Origin: Persicaria tinctoria
Taxonomy: Eukaryota > Streptophyta > Magnoliopsida > Caryophyllales > Polygonaceae
Assembly (NCBI GenBank): GCA_037127255.1
Contig: JBANSL010000013.1
Span: 62,014,688 to 62,078,687, forward strand
Direction of reading: 5' to 3'
DNA: 64,000 nt
The position numbers were made by a program, and so were the translations under genes. Positions 35,930 through 47,627 of this stretch are shown here, in pieces. A model generated the notes under the pieces. That model had not been told where the DNA came from, searched no databases, and worked only from the letters and a program-made list of their open reading frames with translations. The first letter of the stretch is position 1. Every line of letters starts with the position of its first letter.

Positions 35930-37686
35930 CGACGTGGCCCTAATTTCTACCTTCTGTAGCAGACCCGACGAGCAATCCCGTGAACGAGCAGCGGCGCACG
36001 TTTATCCCGTCGCCATCGCCGACCGGAACCGCAGAGCTCCATCTCCCGTTTATCCCGTCGAGCAGAAGCGGAGGCGGAGTCCTCCTCCTTCTCTGATTGA
36101 ATCGCCGGCCCTCCTTCTCCAGTTCTTCCGTGAACGAGCAGAGGCGGAGTCCGTTTATCCCGTCGGCCGTCGACCGTCGACCGTCGTCCCTGACTCTGAT
36201 TGAATCGCCGACCACAATCTCCCAGGGCTGCAAGCCTGCAAGGCCGAGGTAACTTCTCTCACCCTTCCTCCAATCTTCACTGTGCTGTCAATTTCCCAAC
36301 AGAGATTTAAATATAGCTATTTTTATGACTAAATAATTGTTTGAACCTTTTGATTTAAAGCTTCTGATAGCGATAATGTGTAATCTGATTTTCGAATTGA
36401 CAAAGGCAAGTTATTGAAATAAAATTATTGAGATAATTGCTTGAGGCGATTTTGGTTTCAACTGTCAATTTACAGAATGATGTGCCATGAAAATAAAACA
36501 AAAAGAAAAACTGTATGGAGAGTAGATGAAGATGGCGTCAACTTCAACGATTCTCAAAGTATGGCTGCAATCAAGTCCCTCTCCCCTCTCTTTAATCTTT
36601 GGCCTCTCCTTTCTTCCCCACCCAATTCCTGGTGCCTTCCTTCCCTCTTTATATCAAGATTGTACGTGCCCACCACCATGTTCCATTCCGCCTGCCGAAT
36701 CCCTGGGTTGGCCCATTTCCATTTAATTAACTACCCTTTTTGGGCCGCCTTCGTTTTCATCTTCGCAATTGCCGCCCCTCAAGAACTACCAGATCCACCA
36801 AGTCTCAACCTTTGAATCTGCATATTTGCTTCGCCTCAAAATTCTCGTGAGTTTTCTCTTTCCCTGATTAGTGCCCATTGCCTGGTTGTTTAAATGCCTC
36901 ACTGTACTTCCTTTTTGTTTTTACATATATGTGCTTTTGATTCCTATTAGGACGTGTTTCATTTGTACCCTTTTGGTGTTGTTTGAACGCTATTTTTCTT
37001 CCTCCATTTTGGTGGCTTTGGCTTTTTACAAAAGCCAATTTCCGTTTTTCTTTTTCTTGCCTCTTATTCTAATTTCTATTACAAATAGTTTCATCTCTGC
37101 CCTTTTATTGAGGGTTCTTCTCCTGCCTCTAAACTTTTTGGTTCGACCCTTTGCTCTCTCCCTCTCTTTTTTTTTTTATGACTCATTATGAATCTGGAAT
37201 TCACCTACAATTAATCAAGGCTGTATGTACTATTTGGAATGTTTAGAGCGAGTTCAAATTTGACTCATCTGATTTCTTTTTTCATTTTCCCTCAAATTTG
37301 CCTCTAATCTTTTGTAAGTTGCCATATCTTTTCTTGGTCGAATTTTTATATTATGAATTTCGATTTGAAATGTTGAATTCGTTTAGCGTCATGCATTATT
37401 AGTGTTTATCACCATGTTACACGCATCATTTTCCACAATGACTTTAGCATGACCTTTTTTTTTTTTCTGTCTAGTTGTTAGTTTGGTCGAATTTCTATGG
37501 TGCTTTTGGTAGTTGATTTGGTGGAATTTGTAGATAGAAAGGGGGGAAGGCAAACTAAAGTCGGAATTACTTATGAGCTAATTTGCACATGACATTATTA
37601 TGATGGTACTAACTTCATTTTTTTAAGGCAACCCTTTATACCTGATTCTGTTTTCGTTTGTGGTGTAGTTGTAGGATATTCCTGCA
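35930..37686 (+). promoter_or_regulatory. Upstream region and probable 5' UTR of aspartate oxidase
   Basis: 35940-36240 is GC-rich, with repeated CGTTTATCCCGTCG (three copies) and GTGAACGAGCAG (two copies) motifs, and ends in a GAG|GTAACT donor-like site. 36530-36850 is pyrimidine-rich. A leader intron probably ends with TTGTAG at about 37675, 11 nt before the ATG. Short frames here (for example 36441-36815) show no known domain. Which block is the true first exon cannot be decided without transcripts. Confidence 0.35.
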
Positions 37687-40600
37687 ATGGCGGCTAGTAT
37701 TGCAGCGGGAAGCAGCAATCTGCATTTTGTAGATGCAATCTTCAAGGGACAGGGTTGTAAGCAGTCTGCTCGTATTTCTCTAGCGACGTTGAAGAAATGC
37801 TCTCATGAGGAGCTTTCTTGGTACTCTTATGGCTAGTCTTTCTTATTTATTTTCAGAGTTACTGTCTTTGTTCCGTCATTTTCTTCGGTTGCCATCTGAA
37901 TGATGTCTAGAATCATTCCGGATTTTGGTTTTCTTTAATAAGTAACCATTACAATGATACCCTTGCTCACAATTCATATAGTTCATTATTACTACTCTTT
38001 TCTAACTTCACATACCATTTGCTTTAATTATATCATACAAAATTTTCAGGTCCTTTGGGGTATCCAAGTTGCATCCGTGGTTTAATTCTAATTGCCTTCC
38101 CGTTGCTAAGCACTGGAAAGTTGTGAAGGCGATTACTGCATCATGCTGGAAGGATGAATCAACAAAGCACTTTGATTTCACTGTCATTGGAAGTGGAGTT
38201 GCTGGTCTTCGTTATGCTCTTGAAGTTGCAAAAGAAGGAAGTGTTGCCGTGATAACTAAGGCTGAGCCTCATGAGAGCAATACAAATTATGCCCAAGGAG
38301 GTGTTAGTGCAGTTCTTTGCCCTACCGATTCTGTGGAGAGCCATATGCAGGATACCATGATTGCTGGTGCCTACTTATGTGATGAGGAGACTGTAAGGGT
38401 AAGCTTGAAAGCATTCTTTTTCTTCCTGGTTAGTTAAATGAAAAGGCGGGAACTTTTGACATTAGAGATTAGAGATGATGATGAATTTTATGTGAAATTT
38501 TCAGGTGGTGTGTACGGAAGGACCAGATAGAATTAGAGAACTGATTGCGATGGGTGCGTCCTTTGATCATGGTGAGGATGGTAACCTTCACTTGGCTAGA
38601 GAAGGTGGGCATTCTCATCGTAGGATTGTTCACGCTGCTGACATGACTGGAAGGGAGATTGAACGGGCTTTACTAGACGCAGTAAAAAGTGATCCAAATA
38701 TCTCTATGTTTGAACACCATTTTGCTATAGATCTGTTGACTTCTCAGGTTCTAAATTCTCTCCATGGATTCTCCTCTATCCGTCAATTTTAAATAGCATT
38801 TCATTATGCAACAATTTTCTTCCCACGGTTATTGCGTACAGAACTTCTAATTTAACCTTGGTAGCAAATGGCATGCTTACATGCTTTAGATGGTGTTCAT
38901 GGCAAAAGGGAAAACTGCATTTTATTACATTAGCTATCATAAGGAATATGTAAGTATAAGCATTTAATCTTGGTGCTTACAGGATGGTTTCGACACAGTT
39001 TGTCATGGGGTTGATGCCTTGAATACTGAAACACAGGAGGTAACTACAAATTATTATTTTTGATTGTTCATTTTCCTGGTGGTACCCTTTCGACTTTATG
39101 TTGTGAATTTTCTCATTTATTCCTTCACTGATTTGCACAAACAACCAGGTTATCCGGTTTCTTTCAAGAGTGACTTTACTTGCTTCTGGTGGTGCTGGCC
39201 ATGTCTATCCAACCACCACAAATCCACCGGTATCTTTTTGTTCTCTTTCTTATTTACATCATAATCTCATTTCACTGTGCACTTAAACAGAGTACAATCA
39301 ATAAAATTCAATAGCTAAAAGTTACGACGGAATGAATATTCCTTTATTTCTCTTAGCTGTTGGAGTTGCTGGTAGTCAAGTTAGTTCACCTCAAGTGGAG
39401 AATGTATGGCATTATTAGCTAATTTGAAACAATAAGGAAAGTAAACAGTCTCGACCTATAGTTAGCACTTAAGTTACCTTTGCAACTGAAATATGTATAT
39501 ATCTTCTTCTAATTGGATTTATGCTTTCTTGCTATTTATTTGTAGGTTGCCACCGGAGATGGTTTGGCAATGGCCCATAGAGCTCAAGCTGTAATATCTA
39601 ACATGGAGTAAGCACATTTCATTTTGCTTCATGATTTTTGACATGTTAACCACATAAATTTCTGAACATACTTTATTGTTGTGATGATAATCTTGGAATT
39701 TTACTTTGATTAAAATTGCAATTGTATGAATCTTATTTCGTTCTGAACACATGGTGCGCCAGGTTTGTTCAGTTCCATCCAACAGCATTGGCAGATGAAG
39801 GTCTCCCCATACAACCAACCAAGGCTAGAGAAAACGCATTCCTTATAACCGAAGCTGTCAGGGGCGATGGAGGCATTCTGTACAATTTAAGCATGGAAAG
39901 GTTTATGCCTCTTTATGATGAGCGAGCTGAACTTGCACCAAGAGATGTGGTAGCTAGAAGCATAGATGACCAACTCAAGAAGCGGAACGAAAAGTATGTG
40001 CTTCTTGACATAAGTCATAGGCCCAGAGACAAGATCCTTGCTCATTTCCCCAACATTGCAGCTGAGTGCCTAAAGTACGGTCTCGACATAACCCAACAGC
40101 CAATCCCAGTAGTTCCTGCAGCTCATTACATGTGCGGTGGGGTCCGTGCTGGGCTGCAAGGGGATACAAACATCAGGGGCCTATACGTGGCTGGTGAGGT
40201 AGCTTGTACTGGCCTTCATGGAGCAAACCGGCTGGCTAGCAACTCGTTACTAGAGGCGCTTGTGTTTGCAAGAAGAGCCGTGCAGCCTTCGATAGACTGG
40301 AAGAACAATTCATTCCATGATACGAGCAATTTAGGGCAGTGGTCTAGACCGGTCCGAGCCACAGCACTTGGCAGCGACATACGAGAGAAGATCTCAAAGA
40401 AGACAAGGGCAATAAGGAGGGAGCTGCAAGGGATAATGTGGAAATATGTAGGGATAGTGAGGTCGACGACAAGGCTGCAGAGAGCGGAACAGAAGATCGC
40501 AGAGCTGGAAGCCAAGTGGGAGGAGTACTTGTTTCAGCATGGGTGGAAGCCCACAATGGCAGGGCTCGAAACATGCGAGATGAGGAACCTCTTCTGCTGC

Positions 40601-40774
40601 GCAAAGCTGGTGGTAAGTAGTGCTGTATCTCGTACCGAAAGCAGGGGGCTACACTACACCATTGATTTCCCAGATCTTGTGGAGAGCAAGAGGCTTCCTA
40701 CCATCATCTTCCCATGCTCAGCATTAAACAGCACATGGAGTTCACGACAGCTTCAGAAACAGCCGATTTTGTAG
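37687..40774 (+). CDS. AO: L-aspartate oxidase, plastid (NadB-type), 7 exons, 645 aa
   Basis: It oxidises L-aspartate to iminoaspartate with FAD, step 1 of de novo NAD synthesis in plastids. Exons: 37687-37820, 38050-38398, 38505-38747, 38983-39039, 39149-39229, 39546-39607, 39763-40774; all borders are GT/AG and the 1938-nt sum is in frame. Residues ~1-75 are a Ser/Lys-rich transit peptide. The FAD dinucleotide motif FTVIGSGVAG lies near residues 88-97. Other family motifs include NTNYAQGGVSA, REGGHSHRRIVHAADMTG, LLASGGAGHVYPTTTNPP, FVQFHPTAL, EAVRGDGG, HYMCGGV and ANRLASNSLLEALVF. The helical C-terminal domain is complete. Length matches known plant AO (~640-650 aa). QS, the next enzyme, lies convergently 16.4 kb away. 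No lesion seen. Confidence 0.96.
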
Positions 40775-41505
40775 GACTTGAGTTTCGTTAGCATTGAAGA
40801 GAACATGGAGTTCACAACAACTTTCCACAACACATCAATGAACAGTAGATAGAGTTCCCAACAGCACTGAACACCGCAGATCCAGTGAGAACCCTACTTG
40901 GGATCCAGCAGCAACATCATCAGACTTTGTGCAAGTCTGCAGAGGGAAAAAACCCCATGAGCAAGCGAGGGAATCGCTGGAGTGACCTACAGCTGAGGCA
41001 GGAAATATAAGTTCATAATTTAAAGGTTGATCTCCTGTTTAGGCTTGTGGTGCCGGAAGTAATGAATCCCCAATTCCCAAGATAGGGTACGCATCGGATC
41101 TGCCGCGTTCATCGATGAGACTCGTGTGTTTTTGAAGGTTGTTGGGATTTTGTGTGTTGTTCAATGCTAGATAGGATTGAAGTTATAGAACTCTATGTGG
41201 AAGTATGTGGGGATAATGAGGTAGACGTTGTCTCCTCTCTCCTTTTATATTGATGACATTCTTTTGTGTTGTGGGAAAATCCAGTTTTAGGGTTGGGCTT
41301 ATGTTTCACCATTCATATCAAAACTGAAAGCGAAATAAAGATTGTTAAAGCATCAATTTTGATTTGCAAGGAGAGTAAACGTTGTGCGGCTGTAGTGCTT
41401 ACGATTAGTTGTTGTCATTTTAACAACTTCCAAAGAATAATACTACCCCGGTCTTTTTACTTTTTCTGATACACTTTTTAAGAAGCGAAAAAACCTACAG
41501 TATAA
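40775..41505. other. 3' flank of aspartate oxidase, then split Stowaway-like MITE
   Basis: The first few hundred bases probably hold the AO 3' UTR. From about 41447, CTACCCCGGTCTTTTTAC begins the left half of a MITE whose other half resumes at 45719 beyond the Mutator-like element. Confidence 0.4.
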
Positions 41506-41685
41506 AATATTAATCGGAAATTTCGTCTGGTACTCCTGAGTTATGGATGTTATTCGCCCCGTGCCCCTACTCAGTTAAAACTAACAGCCCTTGCCTGCTG
41601 CCGTTTGTTTTCTTACTGAGACGTCCAATTTCAAAGGAAGAAAAGAAGAAACGAAGATAGGAGAGGAGAGGCCGATCGGAGGAGC

Positions 41686-41777
41686 ATGAATCCCGACAAC
41701 CAAGAGAGCCCACAACTGCCGAAGGCGCCAGAGGAAAGGTGGAGACGCCCAGGACCCGCCGGAGGTGGTGGCGACAG
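41686..41777 (+). other. Exon-like ORF inside the left MULE TIR (mirror copy in the right TIR)
   Basis: The GC-rich segment opens with ATG (MNPDNQESPQLPKAPEERW ... AGGGGD) and reaches a GT donor-like AG|GTATGT. The right TIR (about 45385-45480, minus strand) carries the matching segment. MULE TIRs are known to hold promoters and first exons. No downstream exon is recognised, so this is only a candidate. Confidence 0.3.
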
Positions 41778-42588
41778 GTATGTCCCCTTTCAAAATTTTT
41801 TTAGGGTTTTAAAGGTTGAATTTGGGTTTCGATTTGTTTGCAGTTTGTGTTCGTTATCACTGAATTTGGGGTTTAAAAGTTCGATTTGGGGTTTCAATTT
41901 GGGTTCATTATCACCGGCTAGGTTTGACTAAACCCTGATCCTCTTCCAGGTTCGATGTTTCCCTCCTTCTCCCTGGTTGCAATGGTGGATTCAATTTTTT
42001 GAGTTTTCTAATTCGATCCTAAGGTAAACCGCACTTGATTAGGGTTTTATTGGGGTTGTTCACCTTGTAAGTTGTTGTGCTCTTGATAACTTCTTCATTT
42101 TGAAGCTAAGAGTTCATTAATTTCTTCTTAGATTTGAAATTGAAGGTAAACTGTTTCACATTAATTTGTCTGATTTTGCTGCTTTCCCAAATTTGTTCGG
42201 GCAAAATAAGCAAAATTTGGTACCTTATATATTGGGTTTGTTTATAACTTTGTTATAATTTTGTTGGAGCCACCTATTGTCATCATTTGGTTTGATTACT
42301 TTTGCTGCATTTGTTGATTATTTGCCCAGTGATTTGCTTGACTAAATTTAAATAGTCAATTTGATTTTTAGGGATTCAATCATAGAAAACAAGTCCAATG
42401 CTAGTGGCTTTAATTTGATCATGTGCGAATTACTCTGTACCTTTAGTATCTGCTTAGCAGCAAACTTATCTTTGTTTCATTTTTTTTTACTGTACTATCC
42501 CTTGTATGTTCATCTTCTACTTAACTATTTGAATAAGTTCGATCTCTATACTTTGAGATGCAAAATGCTAAATTTATTGTGTTAATAA

Positions 42589-42659
42589 AGCCTATTAGCT
42601 CAAGTGGTAGAGCGATGTGATCATCCACAAAGACGTGGGTTCGACTCCCACATAGGCTA
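42589..42659 (+). tRNA. tRNA-like sequence with non-standard anticodon arm
   Basis: The 7-bp acceptor stem AGCCTAT/ATAGGCT is perfect. The D arm GCTC/GAGC and T arm GTGGG-TTCGACT-CCCAC are perfect, and Pol III box A (TAGCTCAAGTGG) and box B (GGTTCGACTCC) are intact. The anticodon arm is abnormal: TGTG pairs with CACA around a 6-nt loop ATCATC, and the arm plus variable region is 1-2 nt short. No normal anticodon can be assigned (CAT is nearest). There is no strong T-run terminator until the T5 of caaatttttatc about 15 nt downstream. It could be a tRNA pseudogene, a tRNA-derived SINE head, or a structured tRNA-like RNA. Confidence 0.55.
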
Positions 42660-42669
42660 CAAGAACAAT

Positions 42670-43740
42670 CAAATTTTTATCGAATTAAGATTGTGGTTAC
42701 AACACATTCAGCACATTACATGGTTGTCATAAAAGTGCTAGGTAACATTTGCAAGCTGAAATAAATTATGTACTTTAGTTTTTGTAAACTAATCAGTTTC
42801 TGTAAATTATATTCAGTTTTTTTGTAAATTTGGAAGTTGAATTCAGTTTTGGTGTCATAACCCAGCTTCTGTCACATTTTGCTATCATAACACCTTACAA
42901 AACCATATTCCAATTCAACAACAAGAATTCTTTACAAAGCAAGGAGTCTTGTCATTATTGAGAACATTAAAACCATATTCAATTCAACAATGAAAATTCT
43001 TTACAAACTAATTGAGCTTGTCATAAGCTAATTGAGCTTTAAAATCTCTACAAACACTACTACCAATACAACAAATAGAACCAAGAATATAGAGCTTTAC
43101 AACAACTTCCAATAAACTCCAGCTGATAAGAATTGAGAAAGAACTCGAAGACACTCCAAGGTGGCAAGGAAACTAGAAGAGGTTTACAACAACTTCCAAG
43201 ATAACTTTGAGAAGCCGAGTTCATCCCACTGCTCTGTGCTTCACTGAGTTCCAATTTCAGGTCACACCAGGCTCAAGTCCAGGGTGCTTTTGTTTAGATC
43301 CTGTCGCTCCGATGACACCATTTCATTGTTCTCTACATCCTGAAGGGAGTTGGACATTCCAGATTACATAAATGACTTAATTGCAACACTTATTTTCTTC
43401 CATTGAAATTGACAGCAAAGACATGATTTAGGATGAGATTCTAAAAGAGTATCTTTATATAAAGGTTTACTATACTAGTACTACATCTAATCAATTTCAG
43501 TACAATATTATGTGTTCTGACTATCTTCTTCGGCATAAATTCAAAACTAGGCTCAAGTACTTTAATAGTTAACTGCCTTGTGCTTGTACTGAAATATCAA
43601 CATATTTATTTTCTTCCATTATTGTAATGCATATTTTTGGAGGGCAGTAGAGAGCAATACAACTATACAAGGTTGGACAATGTTTTTTTGGGAGGGATTT
43701 TTTTTTAAAAAAAATTGATAGCACAATAGGTATAAAAAGA
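42670..43740. other. MULE interior, no gene recognised
   Basis: AT-rich DNA with short direct repeats such as aaaaccatattc / attcaacaa (42900-42990). No coding exon is seen. Confidence 0.4.
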
Positions 43741-43745
43741 GGTTA

Positions 43746-44806
43746 GAGCAAGCCCAACAGCTTCTCTAAAATAGAGAAAAATGGAAATTTTAGAGAAAAT
43801 GGGCACTTTTTCTCCCTAACAGCTTCTCCAAACTCATCTCTAAAATAGAGAAATGGATGGAGAGAGGGAAAAAATCTCTAAATATGAAGGAAGATAAGTT
43901 GATCTCTATAATTTAATATTCACTTGTCCCTATATGGAATTTAATGATACAACCCCACATTTTCACCCATAATATAGAAAAAAAAATATAATTTCATACT
44001 TTATTACTAATAATAAAAATATAATTATTTTTAAAAATTAATAAAAAAAAATTGATATGATTTGATATAATATATAAATTAATTATGTTAAATCAATATA
44101 GATAGAACAAAACATCATAATTCTATGTTAACTTTTATAAATAAAACATCACAACTAATTTCATCCAATTTAATGCTATAAAATTCACATTAAAAAATTA
44201 GTCTATAAAATTTTCACTTCAAAAAAATATTTAATTGAACTCATAACTCATATTATAATTATTTTATTTTTATATATTATAGATTAAGACTTGTTAGTTA
44301 ATTAATTTAATTAATTAATCATATATGATCATTCACCAATCTAATTTATAATAAAATATATATTAACTAATTGAAAATAATAAGATTAAGTTTGAATAAT
44401 ATTTTATCCAATTTTATAATAACTTTTATAGTAACAATCTAAATTTAATATTAATACCACTTAAAAAATAAATATCAAATTTATCACTAGATTTTGTTTT
44501 AAAAAATATCACATGAGAATATAATAATAATAATAATAATAATTAATACATCGTGCAAGAGGATGAGTAACGTATAATATTTCACCAACAAATGTTATGC
44601 TAAATGTAAGAATTAAGTTTAAATTATGTTTTTAGAAATGTAGAATTAAATATCTTTCATAAATGCATTTATTTATTATAGTCTTTAATAAATGTAAAAA
44701 TCTGTAAAATAGAGAAGCTGTTAGAGTTAGAGTGAATTTTTTTTAGAGATTTTGATAATTTAATCTCTATTTTGGAGATTTTTTACCAAAGCTGTTGGGC
44801 TTGCTC
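43746..44806. mobile_element. PIF/Harbinger MITE, 1061 bp, nested in the MULE
   Basis: The perfect 18-bp terminus GAGCAAGCCCAACAGCTT (with AAGCTGTTGGGC... at the right, one-base offset after CAGCT) is flanked by the TTA duplication (43743-43745, 44807-44809). The interior is extremely AT-rich and without ORFs. Confidence 0.82.
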
Positions 44807-45937
44807 TTACTACACCAGATGACCCTAAACGATGAAGAACTTAATGAGCACAAAAGGAAAATATCATTGAGTGAGGGGATCATCCAACCCACTTTCACAT
44901 ATGTATTATAAACAAATTTGACGTCACGTATTAGCAAAGGCCATAACTATATTGCACGCACACTGCACTTTCTTTCTTTCTTGAGGTACTTGGTTCCCCA
45001 CTTCCCAGTCCCTAGTACCAAGCTAGTAAGATTCATGACACTAGACAAACAATAATCTTATAACAAATCAACCATCCCATATATCCTACGGAGAATAATC
45101 ATAGCAAAGACAACATCCCATCCTAGTAACATCCCTTCGGGGGAACCCCAAATTCAAGCCCTTCGGTTATGTTCAGAATGTTATGTTCAGACTAACCAGC
45201 CACTGAGCAGTACATCCCTTCGGGAGAATTTTGGGACCAATAAATTGAAACCGGTTGTATTTCGGTGATAATGAACCCAAATTTAAACCCCAAATTCAGT
45301 GATAACGAACACCAATTGCAAACAAATCAAAACCCAAATTCGACCTTTAAAACCCTATTTTTTTTTTTGACAGGAGACATACCTGGCGCCACCACCTCCG
45401 GCGGGTCCTGGGCGTCTCCACCTTTCTTCTGGCGCCTTCGACAGCTGTGGTCTGTGGGCTCTCTTGGTTGCCGGGATTCATGCTCCTCCGATCGACCTCT
45501 CCTCTCCTATCTTCGTTTCTTCTTTTCTTCCTTTGAAATTGAACGTATCAGTAAAAAGCAAACGGCAGCAGGCAAGGGCTGTTAGTTTTGACTGAGTAGG
45601 GGCACGGGGCGAATAGCATCCATAACTCGGGGGTACTAGACGAAATTAGTGAACTTTGGTACATCACGCGAAATAAGCAATACCTCAGGGATACCAGACG
45701 AAATTTCCGAATATTAATTTATTTCATAATTTTATAGATAATTATATTAAGTATGAAATTATTTTTATAAATTAATAAAATTATTGATATTTTATACGGA
45801 GTATAGTTTTTATCGTTTTTAAAAAACGTGCCCAAACTAAAACAACAATTATTTTGATACGGAGGGAGTATAAGACAATAGTAATGTTTTTTTTCAAAAT
45901 GAGAATTTTACAACACTAGTCAGTAGTCACCACTAGT

Positions 45938-46433
45938 GTAGTGTGTTAGGGGGGCCCGCTTATGGTGAGTAAATATTTGAAGAAACTAGTCGGGAATCAG
46001 GTTCACTTCTTTTGGGTTGTCACCAAGGGCGGAGCCAGGAAAAAATTGAGGGGGGAGGGTCGCCTATTTTATCGGGATTTTTTTTAAATATATATGAGAT
46101 ACAATTTGTTTTTTTGTAAAGAATATAGTAAAAAACACATTAGATATGATTTAAAAAGCTAAAAAGAAAAAAAAACCCATAATGTAGTGTGTTAGGGGGG
46201 GCTCGCTTATGGTGAGTAAATATTTGAAGAAACTAGTCGGGAATCAGGTTCACTTCTTTTGGGTTGTCACCAGGCGCGGAGCCAAGAAAAAATTGAGGGG
46301 GGGGGGGTCGCCTATTTTATCGAGAATTTTTTTTAAATATATATGAGATACAATTTGTTTTTTTGTAAAGAATATAGTAGAAGACACATTAGATATATAT
46401 ATGATTTAAAAAGCTAAAAAGAAAAAAACCCAT
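45938..46433 (+). repeat. Tandem duplication, unit about 246 bp
   Basis: Copy 1 at 45938-46183 and copy 2 from 46184 to about 46433 are nearly identical (gtagtgtgttagggggg ... aaaaacccat). The unit spans the left border of the hAT-like element at 46025. Confidence 0.85.
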
Positions 46434-46650
46434 AAAATGAAGCCATAGATATTTGAACTCAAGACCTCAACATTCAAATTCACACCTCATACCAACTAAG
46501 CTAGACATACTTATTGATTTATTATTCTTTTGAACTTGTTTTTACTCTTAGATTATCAAAAATTACAAAAAAAAAAATATTTTTTTTTTTACGTTTTCCC
46601 CCGACCCGGGGGGGTTCGAGCCATCTTATGCCCCCCTCCCCCGCCCTTGG
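46025..46650. mobile_element. hAT-like MITE with internally duplicated left part
   Basis: TTGTCACC occurs at 46017-46024 and 46651-46658 (8-bp TSD). The left end AAGGGCGGAGCC and right end (reverse complement) CCAAGGGCGGGG match. A third internal TTGTCACC near 46266 results from the 246-bp duplication. Confidence 0.6.
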
Positions 46651-46762
46651 TTGTCACCCACATCGCTCCTCCTTTAGATGTGGCTTATTTATGTCAAAGT
46701 CGTTAAATGCAAAACATATATGGCTTGTTTCTGTCAAAGTCGTTGGATGCAAAACATATATA

Positions 46763-46939
46763 TGATGATCATAGAAAGCTAGAAGAGAAAGAGAGAATCT
46801 AAGAGAGAGAGAGAGCAAGAGAAAGGATGAAGAACTTCTGTTCTTATTTCTGTAAAATGTGAATGTGTACAGGAGAGAGAGGGAGAGTGTATTTATAGAG
46901 AAATCACTCTCTAACTAACTCCTAACATCAACATTAACA
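46763..46939 (-). repeat. Copia 3' LTR
   Basis: Direct-repeat partner of 51466-51645. It is rich in GAGA on the plus strand and is followed outward by the TSD ATATA. Confidence 0.9.
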
Positions 46940-47500
46940 ATCCCCCTCAAGTTAGAAGTTTTGAATAGATCAACAACTCCTAACTTGGATATCAATTTGT
47001 TACATTGATCTTGAGATACAACCTTAGTAAAAACATCAGCTGGTTGCTCCTTAGTAGGAATGTAGGCAATCACAATTTCTTTGTTGAGCACCTTGTCTCT
47101 AACCAGATGACAGTCCCCCTCAATGTGTTTCGTCCTCTCGTGAAACACCGGGTTTCTGGCAATATGTAAAGCTGATTTGTTGTCGCAGTACAGTCTCACA
47201 GGTTGGTCTTGCTGAGCTTGCAGATCTGTAAGAAGCTTTAAGAGCCAAGTAATCTCACAACACACAATTGCCATTGACCTGTATTCGGACTCTGCTGAAG
47301 ACATTACAACATATGTTTGTTTATTTGTGCGCCAAGAGATCAATGAATTTCCAAGAAGCACACAGAATCCAGTGAGTGACTTCCTTGTCATTGGACAGCT
47401 TTGCCAGTCTACATCACAGAATGAATATAGCTTCAAATATGACTTCTTATCCAGAAATAAACCTTGACCCGGAGCCTTCTTCAAGTACCTTAGCACATGC
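46940..47500 (-). pseudogene. Copia RNase H and pol C-terminus
   Basis: Motifs are YSFCDVDWQSCPMTRKS (SD[A/V]DWAGC-type), ISWRTNKQTYVVMSSAESEYR, LYCDNKSALHIARNPVFHERTKHIE and KEQPADVFTK, the full copia RNase H signature in one frame. It is separated from RT upstream by a break near 47500-47630. Confidence 0.9.
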
Positions 47501-47627
47501 TTTGCACTTCTTCAATGCTCATCATAAGGTATGTGCATAAATTGACTTAACATTTGCACTGCATAGAAAATGTCAGGTCTGGTTATAGTGAGATATATCA
47601 GTTTTTCAACTAGCTTTCTGTATGTGA

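Larger units (their letters stand above)
41515..45709. mobile_element. Mutator-like element (MULE), 4195 bp, non-autonomous, long TIRs
   Basis: The 9-bp duplication AATATTAAT lies at 41506-41514 and 45710-45718, the TSD length of Mutator elements. TIRs 41515-41918 and 45261-45709 are reverse complements over about 400 bp; the right one has an extra internal ~65-bp repeat of the CGAAATTTCG-type terminus. No transposase is found. Contents are a tRNA-like sequence (42589-42659), a nested Harbinger MITE (43746-44806), and AT-rich DNA without recognisable exons. Confidence 0.82.
41447..45860. mobile_element. Stowaway-like MITE split by the Mutator-like element
   Basis: The left half (about 41447-41514) starts CTACCCCGGTC, and the right half (45719 to about 45858) ends GATACGGAGGGAGTA. 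Their outer ends are imperfect reverse complements of the CTCCCTCCGT type common in plant Stowaway-like MITEs. The 41515-45709 element and its TSD lie between the halves. Confidence 0.5.

Noticed and set aside
35850..36233. Overlapping ORFs on both strands upstream of AO
   Set aside because: GC-rich, repetitive, leader-like DNA; no domain, and a donor-like site at the end suggests a 5' UTR exon instead.
36441..36815. 124-codon plus ORF upstream of AO
   Set aside because: Low-complexity pyrimidine-rich sequence, no domain, and it lies in the probable leader or leader intron.
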